64,000 nucleotides of DNA from an uncultured Saprospirales bacterium (GCA_937864265.1 CALMIR010000202.1:25697-89696); one strand, 5' to 3'; counted from the first letter of the stretch, positions 53,038 through 63,461 are shown. Numbers and translations are program-made. The notes: generated by a model not told the origin, from the letters alone.

Positions 53038-54492
53038 CTAAAAATATTTCACGCACACATTTTTCGCTTCTGTAAAAAAGCGCAGCGCTTCCAGGCCGCC
53101 TTCCCTGCCTACACCAGAATGTTTGACTCCTCCAAATGGCGTTCTCAAATCGCGCAGCATCCAGCAATTGATCCAGACAATGCCCGCCTGAATTTGTTCG
53201 GCTATTCGATGCGCCTTGCCTATATCCTGTGTCCAAATGGTAGCAGCCAGGCCATAAACGGTGCCATTGGCCAGTTGCAGCGCTTCCTCCTCTGTATCAA
53301 ATGGCGCGATGGTGACTACCGGGCCAAAAATTTCCTCTTGATTGGTTCGGCATTCCAGTGGCAAGCCTTCGATAACAGCCGGACGGATAAAATAACCTCC
53401 TTCCAGTTCGCCCTGCATTTCTAAACGAGTACCTCCACAAAGGATTTTACCACCTTCTAATTCGGCCAAGGACAAATAATGCTGTATTTTTTCCAAGTGT
53501 TGGCTCGAAACAACCGCTCCGAGGTCAGTTACAGTTGCCATTGGCGCGCCTACTTTCAAAAACTGAGTCCGTTTGACCAGCTCTTCTTTAAATTGATCGT
53601 AAATGGGGCGCTGTACATATATTCTCGATCCACACAGACAAATTTGCCCGTTGTTGGAAAACGAAGAACACAGGGTATTGACCATCATATCGTCGAAATT
53701 GCAATCGGCAAAAACGAGGACAGGATTTTTTCCACCCAATTCTAGCGATAGTTTTTTGAAAGCGGGAGCCGCCGTTTGTGCGATCAGCTTTCCCGTAGAA
53801 GTACCGCCAGTAAAGGATATGGCTTTTATATCGTCATGTTCAACGATGGCGTGCCCCGCTTTGTTGCCCAGTCCATGCACTACATTGAGCACTCCCGGAG
53901 GCAACCCTGCTTCCATGCAGGCTTTAGAAAGCATAAAGGCGGTCATTGGAGTCAGCTCGGAAGGCTTAGCAACCACGCAATTGCCCGCTGCCAACGCTGG
54001 AGCAATTTTCCAGGTGAACAAGTACAAGGGCAAATTCCAGGGAGAAATACAGCCCACAACACCCAAAGGCTGCCGCAGGGTGTAATTGATGGCCTCCCGT
54101 TCTACGTGGTGCGATTCAGAGCTGAAATGGAGGATTGCCGTAGCAAAATGGCGAAAGTTCGATTGGGCGCGGGGAATATCGACGCCCATCGACATCGTCA
54201 AGGGCTTGCCAGAATCCGTGCTTTCTGCTTTGGCAAAAGCTTCTGTATTTTGTTCTATGATGTCGGCTATGCGCATGAGCAAGCCAAAACGCTTGCGCAG
54301 ACCACAAGTGGACCAATCGGGAAACGCTCTTTTAGCGGCAGCAACGGCCTTTTCAACATCTTCCACATCGGAATCGGGTAAGTAGGAATAGACTTTTCCC
54401 GTGGCGGGATTGATGTTGTCCAGGTACTCGCCTGAGGTGGCAGGTACCAGGACGCCATCGATGTAATTCTTGATATATTTTTCAGGTGTCAT
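53038..54492 (-). CDS. NAD-dependent aldehyde dehydrogenase
   Basis: About 484 residues from the ATG at 54492; the frame can begin 8 codons earlier. Family landmarks: INPATGKVYSYLPDSDVEDV, ISPWNLPLYLFTWKIAPALA, NAD-binding FTGGTSTGKLIA, general base in LSLELGGKNPVLV, nucleophile Cys in SNNGQICLCGSRIYV, and the end PFGGVKHSGVGREGG. The mix is closest to 2-hydroxymuconic-semialdehyde/betaine-aldehyde dehydrogenases. It oxidises an aldehyde to the acid in the cytoplasm. A link with the paa genes 37 kb away is possible but not shown. Confidence 0.9.
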   Translation of the reverse strand: MTPEKYIKNYIDGVLVPATSGEYLDNINPATGKVYSYLPDSDVEDVEKAVAAAKRAFPDWSTCGLRKRFGLLMRIADIIEQNTEAFAKAESTDSGKPLTMSMGVDIPRAQSNFRHFATAILHFSSESHHVEREAINYTLRQPLGVVGCISPWNLPLYLFTWKIAPALAAGNCVVAKPSELTPMTAFMLSKACMEAGLPPGVLNVVHGLGNKAGHAIVEHDDIKAISFTGGTSTGKLIAQTAAPAFKKLSLELGGKNPVLVFADCNFDDMMVNTLCSSFSNNGQICLCGSRIYVQRPIYDQFKEELVKRTQFLKVGAPMATVTDLGAVVSSQHLEKIQHYLSLAELEGGKILCGGTRLEMQGELEGGYFIRPAVIEGLPLECRTNQEEIFGPVVTIAPFDTEEEALQLANGTVYGLAATIWTQDIGKAHRIAEQIQAGIVWINCWMLRDLRTPFGGVKHSGVGREGGLEALRFFTEAKNVCVKYF

Positions 54493-54576
54493 GTTGGCAG
54501 CGGATATAGCCTTCAAAGATACCCCGAAAATAATGAGTGTGCCAAAGACTTGGGCGACAAAATTACTGGAACGGAC

Positions 54577-56628
54577 TTATTTCCAAATCACTTTGGCTGA
54601 ATAAGCGCTGTTGCCCACTCGTATTTGGTAAATGTAAGTGCCCTTTGGCAATTCACTGCCATCTACCAACAAAGAAAAAATACCCGGATGTAATTCCTGG
54701 TTTAAAAATGTTTTCACCAACTCACCTGAAGCATTGTAAAGTTTGATTTCTACCTTTTCTTTTGCTGTTAGTGAAAAGTGCAGGGTTTGATTTTGCTGAG
54801 TAGGGTTAGGATAAATGGAGAGCAGCGCAAAGTTTTTTTCTCCAAGATTACCTTTAGTGCCGCTGCCAGTTTGGGGCGGATCGTTGGGTGCCGGGGTATC
54901 TTGAACGGGTTTGGGGGCGCTTGGAGTGGGTGCCTGCGTGAGGTGATTTTCACCATCGGCAGTTTTCCAGCCTTGATCAAAAGACTCCCCTGATTGCACG
55001 GCGTTGATCGCGCCATAGTACCAGTCGGCCTGCACCTGAGCATCCTGGACATCCAGAATAAAATAGCCGTGGTCGATGAGGTTGTTGTATTTGAGATGAG
55101 GGTTGGGATTGCCTAGGCTAAAGCCAGGGAAAGGCTCTATCGGGTTGTTGATCTGGAATTGCAGGGTTTGGGCTGTCGCCAAATCTGTATTTTCATCAAA
55201 ATTGGCAGAGCTGATGCTTGGTGTAGCAAACTCTACAGCAACACTGCCCGCGCCTGTGGCGGCATCATACGTGGCGGAAGGATTGTAAAATGGGAAATCG
55301 CCCAGTCCAGGAATGGTTTGGAAAACCAGGTTGACCGGATTAGGTGCGACATCAAAAGCAAAGGCACTGTGGAAATCGCCAGTCAGAATAACCGTATTAT
55401 CTATGTTGTTGTCGGCAATATATTGCAACACTTCTGCACGCTCGGCGGGATAGCCATCCCAAATATCCAGGAAGGAACTTTCCAATTGATCAAAAGTGAA
55501 AGTAGGGTCGGCCAAAGCAGCCCAGCCCACATTGAATTCGGCCACGATAACCTGCTGACCAATTACTTTCCATTTGGCATTGGACTGGCTCAATTGGTCG
55601 AAGAACCAGGCCTTTTGTGTTGCGCCCAACAAAGTGCGATCAGTAGATAACAAAGCGGGGTCATTGACATCCAGGATTTGCTCCTCACGGCCTTCTAAGC
55701 GGGTATCCAGCATAATTAAGTCCATCAAATTGCCGTAACTAATATTGCGGTAAACCCGGGTATCATCGTTTTCGCGGATGGGCATCCATTCGAAATAGGC
55801 TTGTTTAGCAACTGCTTTGCGGGTTTCCCAACTGCCTTCTGTGTCTTCATTGTGATTTTGAGCGCCGGCCACATAAGCATCATTCGCCGATTCATGATCG
55901 TCCCAAACGGCAATAAAAGCGTGCTGTTGGTGTGCTCTCGCCAAACAGGTATCAAGCCTGTAGGTGGAATAGCGGCTGCGGTACTCTTCCAGCGCAATTA
56001 TTTCTGTCCCCGGTTCCAGAAGTCGTATATCAAATAAGTTGCTGTCGCCGTAAATACCATTGCCATATTCGTAAATATAGTCGCCCAAATGGATGATAGC
56101 ATCCAAGTCGGTGCGTTCCGCTAGGCGTTGGTAAGCATTGAAGTAGCCCGCCTGGTAATTGCTGCAGGATACCACGCCAAACTTGAGTTGGTCAGCTTGA
56201 TCGGTAGCAGGTGTTGTTTTTGTTTTACCGATTAGAGAATTTTTGTTCATTACTGTGAAATAATAATAATAGGTAGTACCCGCTTGAAGCCCCTCAACGT
56301 CCACTTTTACGGTATAGTCTCTTTCGGCGGAAGTTGAGAAAGTGCCACTAGCTACCAGGTTTTCAAAATCCACATCAGTAGCCATTCTCCAACTGACTTC
56401 TATGGGTTCAATTCCTATTTCGTCAGGAGTTACTCTAGTCCAAATAATTACCCGGTCGTGCAGTGGATCGCCGGAAGCTACACCGTGGTAAAAGGGTGCC
56501 CAATTGGGGTTGATGGTACTTGGGCCGGAGCGAAACACCGCTTTGTCTTGATGGAACAGCGTTGTTTGACCACAGGCCAGGTAAGCCCCAAGAGAGAGCA
56601 GTGCTGATAACAATAAATGCTTTTTCAT
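54577..56628 (-). CDS. PhoD-like alkaline phosphatase with T9SS sorting domain
   Basis: 683 residues. A signal peptide (LLSALLSLGAYLACGQ) is followed by the PhoD N-terminal beta domain (HGVASGDPLHDRVIIWTRVT). The metal centre has VVSCSNYQAGYFNAYQRLAE, IIHLGDYIYEYGNG, VWDDHESANDAYVAGAQNH and LTGDFHSAFAF. A proline-rich linker (APTPSAPKPVQDTPAPNDPP) leads to a C-terminal type A sorting domain (SIYPNPTQQNQTLHFSL; LPKGTYIYQIRVG). It is an exported or surface-attached phosphodiesterase/monoesterase that scavenges phosphate. It is on the minus strand, head-to-head with the thiolase gene. Confidence 0.93.
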   Translation of the reverse strand: MKKHLLLSALLSLGAYLACGQTTLFHQDKAVFRSGPSTINPNWAPFYHGVASGDPLHDRVIIWTRVTPDEIGIEPIEVSWRMATDVDFENLVASGTFSTSAERDYTVKVDVEGLQAGTTYYYYFTVMNKNSLIGKTKTTPATDQADQLKFGVVSCSNYQAGYFNAYQRLAERTDLDAIIHLGDYIYEYGNGIYGDSNLFDIRLLEPGTEIIALEEYRSRYSTYRLDTCLARAHQQHAFIAVWDDHESANDAYVAGAQNHNEDTEGSWETRKAVAKQAYFEWMPIRENDDTRVYRNISYGNLMDLIMLDTRLEGREEQILDVNDPALLSTDRTLLGATQKAWFFDQLSQSNAKWKVIGQQVIVAEFNVGWAALADPTFTFDQLESSFLDIWDGYPAERAEVLQYIADNNIDNTVILTGDFHSAFAFDVAPNPVNLVFQTIPGLGDFPFYNPSATYDAATGAGSVAVEFATPSISSANFDENTDLATAQTLQFQINNPIEPFPGFSLGNPNPHLKYNNLIDHGYFILDVQDAQVQADWYYGAINAVQSGESFDQGWKTADGENHLTQAPTPSAPKPVQDTPAPNDPPQTGSGTKGNLGEKNFALLSIYPNPTQQNQTLHFSLTAKEKVEIKLYNASGELVKTFLNQELHPGIFSLLVDGSELPKGTYIYQIRVGNSAYSAKVIWK

Positions 56629-56696
56629 AATAAGGATTTTGTTTATGCAAAAGAAACTCTCCCATATTAATTAGAGGTAAAGTACACAAAATATTC

Positions 56697-56704
56697 TACT
56701 TTTG
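56697..56704 (+). promoter_or_regulatory. predicted -7 box of the thiolase gene
   Basis: TACTTTTG fits TAnnTTTG and lies 26 bases before the thiolase ATG. No matching TTTG is seen at -33. Confidence 0.45.
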
Positions 56705-56730
56705 AGCCAGAGGAAAAGAACCAAAGCACC

Positions 56731-57936
56731 ATGGAGGAAGCCTATCTATACGATGTGGTCAGAACACCACGGGGAAAAGGGAAAAAGACTGGCGCGCTCT
56801 ACGAAGTAAAGCCCATCGACCTGCTCACCGCAATACTATTGTCACTGGAAAGTCGCAATCAACTGGATCATAGGATGATAGACGACCTGATTATCGGATG
56901 TGTCACACCAGTAGATGATCAGGGGTACAATATAGCTCGTGCTGCATTGCTCAAACTAGGCTGGTATGAGGCGGTAGGTGGCATGCAAGTCAATCGCTAT
57001 TGTGCTTCAGGCCTGGAAGCGGTCAACTTAGCCGCCATGAAAATACGATCCGGTTGGGATCAACTCATTGTTGCTGGAGGGGTGGAGAGCATGAGCCGCA
57101 TTCCAATGGGCAGCGATGGAGGAGCTTTGCTATACGATCCGGAAGTGATTATTGCCACGAATTATATTCCACAGGGCATATCTGCCGACTTGTTGGCTAC
57201 ACTCAATGGTTTTGACCGTCAGGCAGTAGATACTTATGCACTGCAATCCCATCATCGGGCAGCGGTGGCTGTGGAAAAAGGTTATTTCAATGAAGCGATT
57301 GTACCAATCCACGATCAAAATGGATTATTGATTTTAGATCGAGATGAAAGCATTCGCCCAGATACCAGCCTGGAAATGTTGGAGCGGCTTCACCCTGCTT
57401 TTGCAGCATTGGGTCAGCAGGGATTCGACGATATGGCCATTCAAAAATACCCCGTTTTGCAAAAAATTGACCACGTGCATACTGCTGGCAACAGTTCCGC
57501 TATCGTCGATGGAGCAGCACTGGTGTTGTTGGGAAATAAGGCTATCGGGGAACAACAAGGATGGAAGCCCAGAGCCAGAATTCGAGCAGCAGCGACGGTC
57601 AGCGTAGAGCCTACCTTGATGTTGAACGGACCAGCTCCTGCTGCCAGAAAGGCATTGCAACTGGCAGGCATGGAGGTAGCTGATGTGGATTTGTGGGAGT
57701 GTAATGAAGCATTTGCCGCAGTGGTGTTGAATTTTCAGCGCGACCTCGACCTGGATGGCGAGCGCCTGAATGTGAATGGAGGTGCCATTGCGCTGGGACA
57801 TCCTTTAGGGGCAACAGGTGCTATTTTGCTGGGGGGCTTGTTGTGTGAATTGGAACGCAGAAATCTGAATACAGGGCTGGTTTGCTTGTGCGCCGGAGGG
57901 GGTTTAGGCGTGGCAACCATTATCGAACGCATATAG
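56731..57936 (+). CDS. acetyl-CoA C-acyltransferase (thiolase)
   Basis: 401 residues. The acyl-enzyme Cys is C91 in [14 protein letters not shown]; the other catalytic residues are H357 in [16 protein letters not shown] and C387 in [20 protein letters not shown] is also typical. Length and motifs match degradative thiolases (FadA/PcaF/PaaJ type), which split 3-oxoacyl-CoA with CoA in beta-oxidation or aromatic degradation. No fadB partner is adjacent. It is followed by hairpin element B. Confidence 0.93.
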   Translation: MEEAYLYDVVRTPRGKGKKTGALYEVKPIDLLTAILLSLESRNQLDHRMIDDLIIGCVTPVDDQGYNIARAALLKLGWYEAVGGMQVNRYCASGLEAVNLAAMKIRSGWDQLIVAGGVESMSRIPMGSDGGALLYDPEVIIATNYIPQGISADLLATLNGFDRQAVDTYALQSHHRAAVAVEKGYFNEAIVPIHDQNGLLILDRDESIRPDTSLEMLERLHPAFAALGQQGFDDMAIQKYPVLQKIDHVHTAGNSSAIVDGAALVLLGNKAIGEQQGWKPRARIRAAATVSVEPTLMLNGPAPAARKALQLAGMEVADVDLWECNEAFAAVVLNFQRDLDLDGERLNVNGGAIALGHPLGATGAILLGGLLCELERRNLNTGLVCLCAGGGLGVATIIERI

Positions 57937-57958
57937 ATTTTGGCCAAACTTTTGTCTA

Positions 57959-58073
57959 AGTAACGCAGCAAAATTAAGTTCCCGATTTTGTCCTTAACCT
58001 AGCGGGCTAAACGGTTCATTTTAAGTGTGAGTAAGGACTTTGATCAATTGGGAAGTCATTTTTTGCACACTAC
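57959..58073 (-). mobile_element. MITE/REP-like hairpin element, copy B (partly deleted)
   Basis: About 115 bases, reverse orientation to copy A. Read on the minus strand it has TAGTGTGCAAAAAATGACTT, ATCAAAGTCCTTAC, ACACTTAAAATGAACCGTTT, CCCGCTAGGTTAAGGAC and AAATCGGGAACTTAATTTTG, each matching copy A. About nine bases of the left arm (CCTAGCGGA in A) are missing, so one half of the central stem cannot form. It lies between the thiolase and DUF4286 genes. Confidence 0.65.
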
Positions 58074-58088
58074 TAAAGTTAAATAAGC

Positions 58089-58421
58089 ATGATTTTGTAT
58101 AATGTAACCATCAAGATTGACAACCAACTCCATGCTGATTGGTTGCAGTGGATGCTGGAAGTACATATTCCGGATGTCATGGCTACCGGGCTTTTTTTAG
58201 AAAATAAAGTTTGCCGATTGCTGGGGGAGGAGGACATGGATGGCCCTACTTACGCGGTGCAATACCTTTGTGAAAGCATGGCTCATTTTCAAACTTACCA
58301 GCAAATGCACGCCGCACGCCTGCAAAAAGAACACAGCGATCGCTATCAAGGGCATTATGTGGCATTCCGCACTTTAATGCAAGTGGTGGCAGGTAGCAGC
58401 AATGTGTCGGGGTGGAATTAA
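58089..58421 (+). CDS. DUF4286 family protein
   Basis: 110 residues: MILYNVTIKIDNQLHADWLQ, WMLEVHIPDVMATGLF, YAVQYLCESMAHFQTYQQMH, RYQGHYVAFRTLMQV. This is a ferredoxin-like (dimeric alpha-beta barrel) small protein of the DUF4286 family common in Bacteroidota. No catalytic residues are known; the role is unknown. It lies downstream of hairpin element B on the same strand as the thiolase. Confidence 0.85.
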   Translation: MILYNVTIKIDNQLHADWLQWMLEVHIPDVMATGLFLENKVCRLLGEEDMDGPTYAVQYLCESMAHFQTYQQMHAARLQKEHSDRYQGHYVAFRTLMQVVAGSSNVSGWN

Positions 58422-58584
58422 AAGAAAACAACTTCCAGCATGTCAGATACTATTGGGAAGCTTTGTTCAACAGCTTAGGAATAGCCTCTTTTGAGGTAAT
58501 ATAGCCCTATAGGCAAGCCGCCGCCCGGAAAAAAATTAGCTTCCCTTTTCAACCATCTTTAGCTTCTACTGTTATTCGTTGCGT

Positions 58585-59091
58585 ATGCAACCAAATAACA
58601 CATGTAAAGCTGGTAATAACCCTTTAGACTCGTTGGTTTTTCTGACCAACCGGGTCGGGCGGTTATTGGCCAACGAAATCCGCAAGCAATCCAATATGGA
58701 AGAAGATTGGGGCATACAGCCCCATCATATTGGTATTTTGGTGGATCTTTGGATGTACGATGGGTTGCGACAACAGGACTTGGTGATTTCGCTAATTAAA
58801 GACAAAGGCACGATAGCCCGGGCGCTGGATGCGCTGGAAAATCAAGGCTTTTTAACCCGGGTAGCAGACACCCACGACAAGCGCAACAAACGCATTTTCC
58901 TAACCGCTGAAGGGATTGCCCTAAAAGAGCAACTTTGGCCTTATGCCCAGTTGGTCATGCAACAAGCGACAAGCGGTATTGATGCGCACGAACTGGAGGT
59001 TTGCAAGTGTGTGCTGCAAAAAATATACCACCGCCTGAACGTTCAGGATACAAAGCCAACCTATTCAAAAAAAGAAAAAAGTGCTATATGA
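58585..59091 (+). CDS. MarR-family transcriptional regulator
   Basis: 168 residues from the ATG at 58585; a TTG two codons earlier is possible. The winged helix-turn-helix is LRQQDLVISLIKDKGTIARA, LDALENQGFLTRVADTHDKR with NKRIFLTAEGIALKEQLW, the MarR wing. It probably binds the promoter just upstream of itself and is relieved by a small compound, controlling the hlyD-RND pump that follows. The stop overlaps the next start (ATGA), so regulator and adaptor are co-translated. Confidence 0.92.
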   Translation: MQPNNTCKAGNNPLDSLVFLTNRVGRLLANEIRKQSNMEEDWGIQPHHIGILVDLWMYDGLRQQDLVISLIKDKGTIARALDALENQGFLTRVADTHDKRNKRIFLTAEGIALKEQLWPYAQLVMQQATSGIDAHELEVCKCVLQKIYHRLNVQDTKPTYSKKEKSAI

Positions 59092-60245
59092 ATAAGACTT
59101 TACGCCGCGTTGGAGTATTTCTTGGTTTTTTGGTTTTGTTTGGCTCTTTTGCGGCATCCCGCTTTTTAAGCCAACAAAAAGAACCTCCTAAAAGAAAACC
59201 AATATCTAACGAAAGCCCTGCTGTTGACACCCTTCATGTATGGAATCGTCAAATTTCCACTACCCTCGAAGTACAAGGTGTGCTTACCGCTTTTGATAAA
59301 ATCGAGCTATTTGCCGAAGTATCGGGTGTCTTGAAAAGCACCTCCCAACCGTTTAAAGTGGGCAGTTTTTTTTCAAAAAACGCGCTGTTGATCAGCATTG
59401 AAGAAGAGGAAGCTAAGTTGTCCTTGCTGGCGCAAAAAAGCAGCCTACTCAATGCCATCACCCAAATGATGCCCGACCTGAAAATTGATTACCCGGAGAG
59501 CTTTGGCCAATGGCAGGCTTACCTGAATGCTTTCGATCCGGAAAAATCCATTACTGCTTTTCCTAATCCGGTGAATCAGCAGGAGAAGTATTTCATTGCT
59601 TCTCGCAATCTGTACAATCAGTACTATACCATCAAAAGTGTGGAAGAACGCTTGAGCAAGTACAAGATATATGCGCCATTTAGTGGGGTAATTACCCAAA
59701 GTAGCATCAATCAGGGTGCCGTGGTGCGTGCCGGCCAAAAGCTGGGCGAACTGATGAATACGGCCAACTATGAATTGGAAACAACTGTGGCATTGCGCGA
59801 CTTGAAATACATCACAGTCGGTCAAAGCGTTGCGCTTTTTTCCGAAGATATTGATGGCCAATGGCAGGGTAAAGTAAAACGCATCAGCGATCAGGTGGAT
59901 GGCAACACCCAAACGGTTAAAGTTTTCATCGGTGCTTCCGGCAATGGGCTGCGCGAAGGGATGTACCTGCGGGGAATGCTAGCCGCGAGTAGTATTGAAA
60001 ATGCGGTGGAACTACCTCGAGAGTTGCTCATTGATCAGAAAGCGGTTTATGTATTGCAAGATTCCAGCTTGGCGTTGAAAACAATACAAGTGCTGAAAAT
60101 TACCGAATCGGCTGCCATTGTGCGAGGTTTGGAAAATGGAACACCTATTTTGAAAACTTTGGTATCAGGTTTGTTTGACGGAATAAAAGTGAGGGTTGCC
60201 AATACAGCCAGCAGTTCGTCTTCCACCCCGGCTTTGTCGGAATAA
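59088..60245 (+). CDS. RND efflux periplasmic adaptor (HlyD/AcrA family)
   Basis: About 385 residues from the ATG at 59088, which overlaps the marR stop. An N-terminal anchor helix (VGVFLGFLVLFGSFAASRFL) is followed by the biotinyl-lipoyl part (LEVQGVLTAFDKIELFAEVS; ISIEEEEAKLSLLAQKSSLL), a short helical hairpin, APFSGVITQSSINQGAVVRA and the beta-barrel (VTVGQSVALFSEDIDGQWQG type phrases). It bridges the inner-membrane RND pump to an outer-membrane channel. It lies 12 bases before the permease gene. Confidence 0.92.
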   Translation: MNKTLRRVGVFLGFLVLFGSFAASRFLSQQKEPPKRKPISNESPAVDTLHVWNRQISTTLEVQGVLTAFDKIELFAEVSGVLKSTSQPFKVGSFFSKNALLISIEEEEAKLSLLAQKSSLLNAITQMMPDLKIDYPESFGQWQAYLNAFDPEKSITAFPNPVNQQEKYFIASRNLYNQYYTIKSVEERLSKYKIYAPFSGVITQSSINQGAVVRAGQKLGELMNTANYELETTVALRDLKYITVGQSVALFSEDIDGQWQGKVKRISDQVDGNTQTVKVFIGASGNGLREGMYLRGMLAASSIENAVELPRELLIDQKAVYVLQDSSLALKTIQVLKITESAAIVRGLENGTPILKTLVSGLFDGIKVRVANTASSSSSTPALSE

Positions 60246-60257
60246 AAATTCAGTGCG

Positions 60258-63200
60258 ATGCGTGCGGTAATCAATTATTTTATAAAAAATCCGGTGGCGG
60301 CCAATCTGATCATGTTTGGCATCTTGATCATGGGCTATTTTGGCTTGAACAGCATGAAGTCCACTTTTTTTCCAGAAGTAGAAAGCCGGAATATCCTGAT
60401 TCAAATCGTTTACCCCGGTGCTTCTCCGTCCGAGATAGAAGAGGGGATCGTCAATAAAATTGAAGAGAACCTCAAGGGGGTGACAGGGGTAGAACGTTAC
60501 ACTTCTGTATCCTCAGAAAATGCCGGAACGGTTATTGTCGAAGCATTTAAAGGGTATAAAACCGATCTGGTTTTGCAGGATGTCAAAAATGCGGTGGATC
60601 AAATCAGTTCTTTCCCTGTCGGTATGGAACCGCCTATTATTTTCAAACAGGAGAATTTGGGTTTTGCCATCAATTTTGCTTTAAGTGGTCCTTCCGATTT
60701 AGCCGCCCTCAAGCGATATGGCCGCAAAGTAGAAGACGAACTACTGGCGATGGAAGGGATTTCAAAGGTGGAACTGAGTGGTTTTCCGGAGGAGGAAATC
60801 GAGATCGCTTTTCGAGAAAAAGACCTACGGGCTTATCAATTGACCTTTCAACAAGCAGCGCAAGCAGTTCGGGCGACCAATTTGGAAATAACCGGAGGCA
60901 CCATCAAGGGCGAAAAGGAAGAATTGCTGCTGCGCGCCCGAAATAAAGCCTATTACGCAGAAGGCCTTAGAGATATTGTAGTCAAAACCAATCAGGATGG
61001 CAGTGTGGTATTGCTGCATCAAGTGGCCGACATCATCGACAAATGGGCCGACAATCCCAACCGCAGCTACCTCAATGGCCAACAATCGGTGGTGGTAACC
61101 GTACAGAATACCCTGGAGGAAGATATGCTCACCATCACGGAAATGGTCAACGACTACATCGAGCAGTTCAATCAGGAAAACCAGGAAGTAAAAGCCACCT
61201 TGATCCGCGATGGATCCGTTCTTTTGCGGCAAAGAATTGATTTATTGACAGAAAATGGCATACTGGGGTTTTGTATCGTTGTATTGCTACTGGCTATGTT
61301 TTTGCACTGGCGTTTGGCCTTTTGGGTAGCCATTGCCATCCCGGTTTCCTTTGCTGGTATGTTCCTTTTGGCTGATGCCGTTGGCGTGACCATCAATGTG
61401 ATTTCTCTGTTTGGCATGATCATCGTCGTGGGCATTCTAGTAGATGACGGCATTGTGATTGGAGAGAATATCTATCAAAAATATGAACAGGGTGTGCCCC
61501 GGCTTAAAGCAGCTTTGGATGGCACCATCGAAGTGTTGCCTGCTGTTTTTGCTGCTATCCTGACGACGGTTATAGCGTTTGCCTCCTTCTTGTTCATTGA
61601 AGGGCAATTGGGCGATTTTTTCAGCCAAATGGCCATTGTGGTGATGTTATCGCTCATTTTTTCACTGATTGAAGGCGCCATCATACTGCCTACGCATGTC
61701 GCTCATAGCAAGGCATTGAGCCCCGACCGGAAGCCCAACTGGGTACAAGAGGGGCTAGACCGCATGATGTATTGGATGAGTAAGCGGTTTTATTTGCCTG
61801 TACTGAAAGCGGCTACGTATAATAAATTTTTAACAGTCGCGGTATTCATCGGTCTTTTATTGCTCACTTTTGGCGCTATGGGGGGCGGAATCATTCAATC
61901 CACTTTTTTCCCAATTATAGAACGAGACGATATTGAAATCAGCCTGCAAATGCCTGCGGGAACCAGCGAAAACATCACCACTAATCGGCTTTCTCATATC
62001 GAAGCAGCAGCCTGGCGGGCCAATGAAAAGCTGAGCAAGCGTTTCTTTAATGATGAAAAGCAGGCCATACTAAGGGTAGAAAAAAACATAGGGCCTTCTA
62101 CTTACCAGGGAAGCCTCAGTATCGCGTTGCTGGATGGTGAATCCCGCGACAGCTTGTCATTGAGGGAAGTAACCAATACGATTCGGGAAGAAGCAGGCCT
62201 GATGCCCGATGTAGAAGTGATCACATATGGGCAACGCTCGGCATTTGGAAAGCCCATTTCCATCTCCTTGGTCGGCGATAACATTGAAGAACTCCGGGCT
62301 GCAACTGTCCATGTCAAAAAAGAAATGCAGCAACTCGAAGAACTGGCCGATGTGGTGGACAACAACCAGGAAGGCTTGAGGGAGGTCAATATCGAACTGA
62401 AAGAAAAAGCCCTTTTCCTGGGGCTCAATATCCAAGAAGTACTCACCCAGGTGAGAAATGGTTTTTTTGGCAATGAAGTGCAACGCCTCCAACGTGGTCG
62501 TGACGAGGTACGGGTATGGGCGCGGTATGCAGAAGAAGATCGCACAGACATTACCCAACTCGAAAACATGCGCATCCGTTTTCAGGACGGGCGCGAGTTT
62601 CCCCTTTCGGAAATTGCCGAGTTGAGCATCAAACGAGGCATCATCAACATCAACCACATTGATGGAAAACGAGAAATCAAGATCGAATCGGATGTTTCAC
62701 GCGATGATGTATCCGTCAGCGATATTACCAACAACCTAAGGGATGAAATGCTGCCGGCCATCCTGAAAAACTACCCTTCCGTAACAGCGCTTTTTGAAGG
62801 GCAAAACCGAGAGCAGGAAAAATCGGTGAAGTCGATGCAAACCGTTGGCAGCATTATGCTGGCGTTGATGTTTTTCATCATTGCCTTGACTTTCCGTTCC
62901 ATTGGGCAAGCCATAGTTGTATTTTTGCTCATCCCTTTTGGCATGATTGGGGTGGGTTGGGGGCATTGGGTGATGGGTGCTCCGATTAGTTTGTTTTCTG
63001 CCCTGGGCATCATCGCGTTGATCGGTATTTTGGTGAACGATTCCTTAGTATTTGTGAGTACCTACAACAAACTCATTGAGGATGGAATGCCTCAAATGGA
63101 GGCCATTTATGAAGCGGGGGGGAGCCGATTTCGCCCTATTCTACTCACATCCCTGACAACATTTGCCGGGTTAATGCCGCTATTGTTTGAAAAAAGCCTG

Positions 63201-63461
63201 CAAGCCCAGTTCCTGATTCCAATGGCCATATCGGTCTCTTTTGGGCTATTGGCTGTCACGGTGGTCAATTTGGTATTACTCCCCGTGTTATTGATTGTAC
63301 TCAACCGGGCTAAAGTATATGCCACCTATGCCTGGAACGGGGTGAAACCCAACTACGAAGACGTTGAAGTAGGCGTAAAAAGGGAAAGTGGGTATGAATT
63401 TTTGTGGTATGTGATTTTAACGGTAGTGGGATTGGTAGCGGCATTGTCCTTTATTTTGTAA
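60258..63461 (+). CDS. RND-family efflux permease (AcrB/HAE-like)
   Basis: 1067 residues, normal for HAE-RND pumps. The first span (FIKNPVAANLIMFGILIMGY) is followed by the porter domain (SRNILIQIVYPGASPSEIEE), then the spans LGFCIVVLLLAMFLHWRLAF and VISLFGMIIVVGILVDDGIV, where the Asp pair DD of TM4 is expected for proton relay. The second half mirrors it (FSALGIIALIGILVNDSLVF; GGSRFRPILLTSLTTFAGLM). With the adaptor upstream it exports drugs or metabolites by proton motive force. No TolC-type outer-membrane gene follows; one elsewhere is probably shared. Confidence 0.95.
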   Translation: MRAVINYFIKNPVAANLIMFGILIMGYFGLNSMKSTFFPEVESRNILIQIVYPGASPSEIEEGIVNKIEENLKGVTGVERYTSVSSENAGTVIVEAFKGYKTDLVLQDVKNAVDQISSFPVGMEPPIIFKQENLGFAINFALSGPSDLAALKRYGRKVEDELLAMEGISKVELSGFPEEEIEIAFREKDLRAYQLTFQQAAQAVRATNLEITGGTIKGEKEELLLRARNKAYYAEGLRDIVVKTNQDGSVVLLHQVADIIDKWADNPNRSYLNGQQSVVVTVQNTLEEDMLTITEMVNDYIEQFNQENQEVKATLIRDGSVLLRQRIDLLTENGILGFCIVVLLLAMFLHWRLAFWVAIAIPVSFAGMFLLADAVGVTINVISLFGMIIVVGILVDDGIVIGENIYQKYEQGVPRLKAALDGTIEVLPAVFAAILTTVIAFASFLFIEGQLGDFFSQMAIVVMLSLIFSLIEGAIILPTHVAHSKALSPDRKPNWVQEGLDRMMYWMSKRFYLPVLKAATYNKFLTVAVFIGLLLLTFGAMGGGIIQSTFFPIIERDDIEISLQMPAGTSENITTNRLSHIEAAAWRANEKLSKRFFNDEKQAILRVEKNIGPSTYQGSLSIALLDGESRDSLSLREVTNTIREEAGLMPDVEVITYGQRSAFGKPISISLVGDNIEELRAATVHVKKEMQQLEELADVVDNNQEGLREVNIELKEKALFLGLNIQEVLTQVRNGFFGNEVQRLQRGRDEVRVWARYAEEDRTDITQLENMRIRFQDGREFPLSEIAELSIKRGIININHIDGKREIKIESDVSRDDVSVSDITNNLRDEMLPAILKNYPSVTALFEGQNREQEKSVKSMQTVGSIMLALMFFIIALTFRSIGQAIVVFLLIPFGMIGVGWGHWVMGAPISLFSALGIIALIGILVNDSLVFVSTYNKLIEDGMPQMEAIYEAGGSRFRPILLTSLTTFAGLMPLLFEKSLQAQFLIPMAISVSFGLLAVTVVNLVLLPVLLIVLNRAKVYATYAWNGVKPNYEDVEVGVKRESGYEFLWYVILTVVGLVAALSFIL

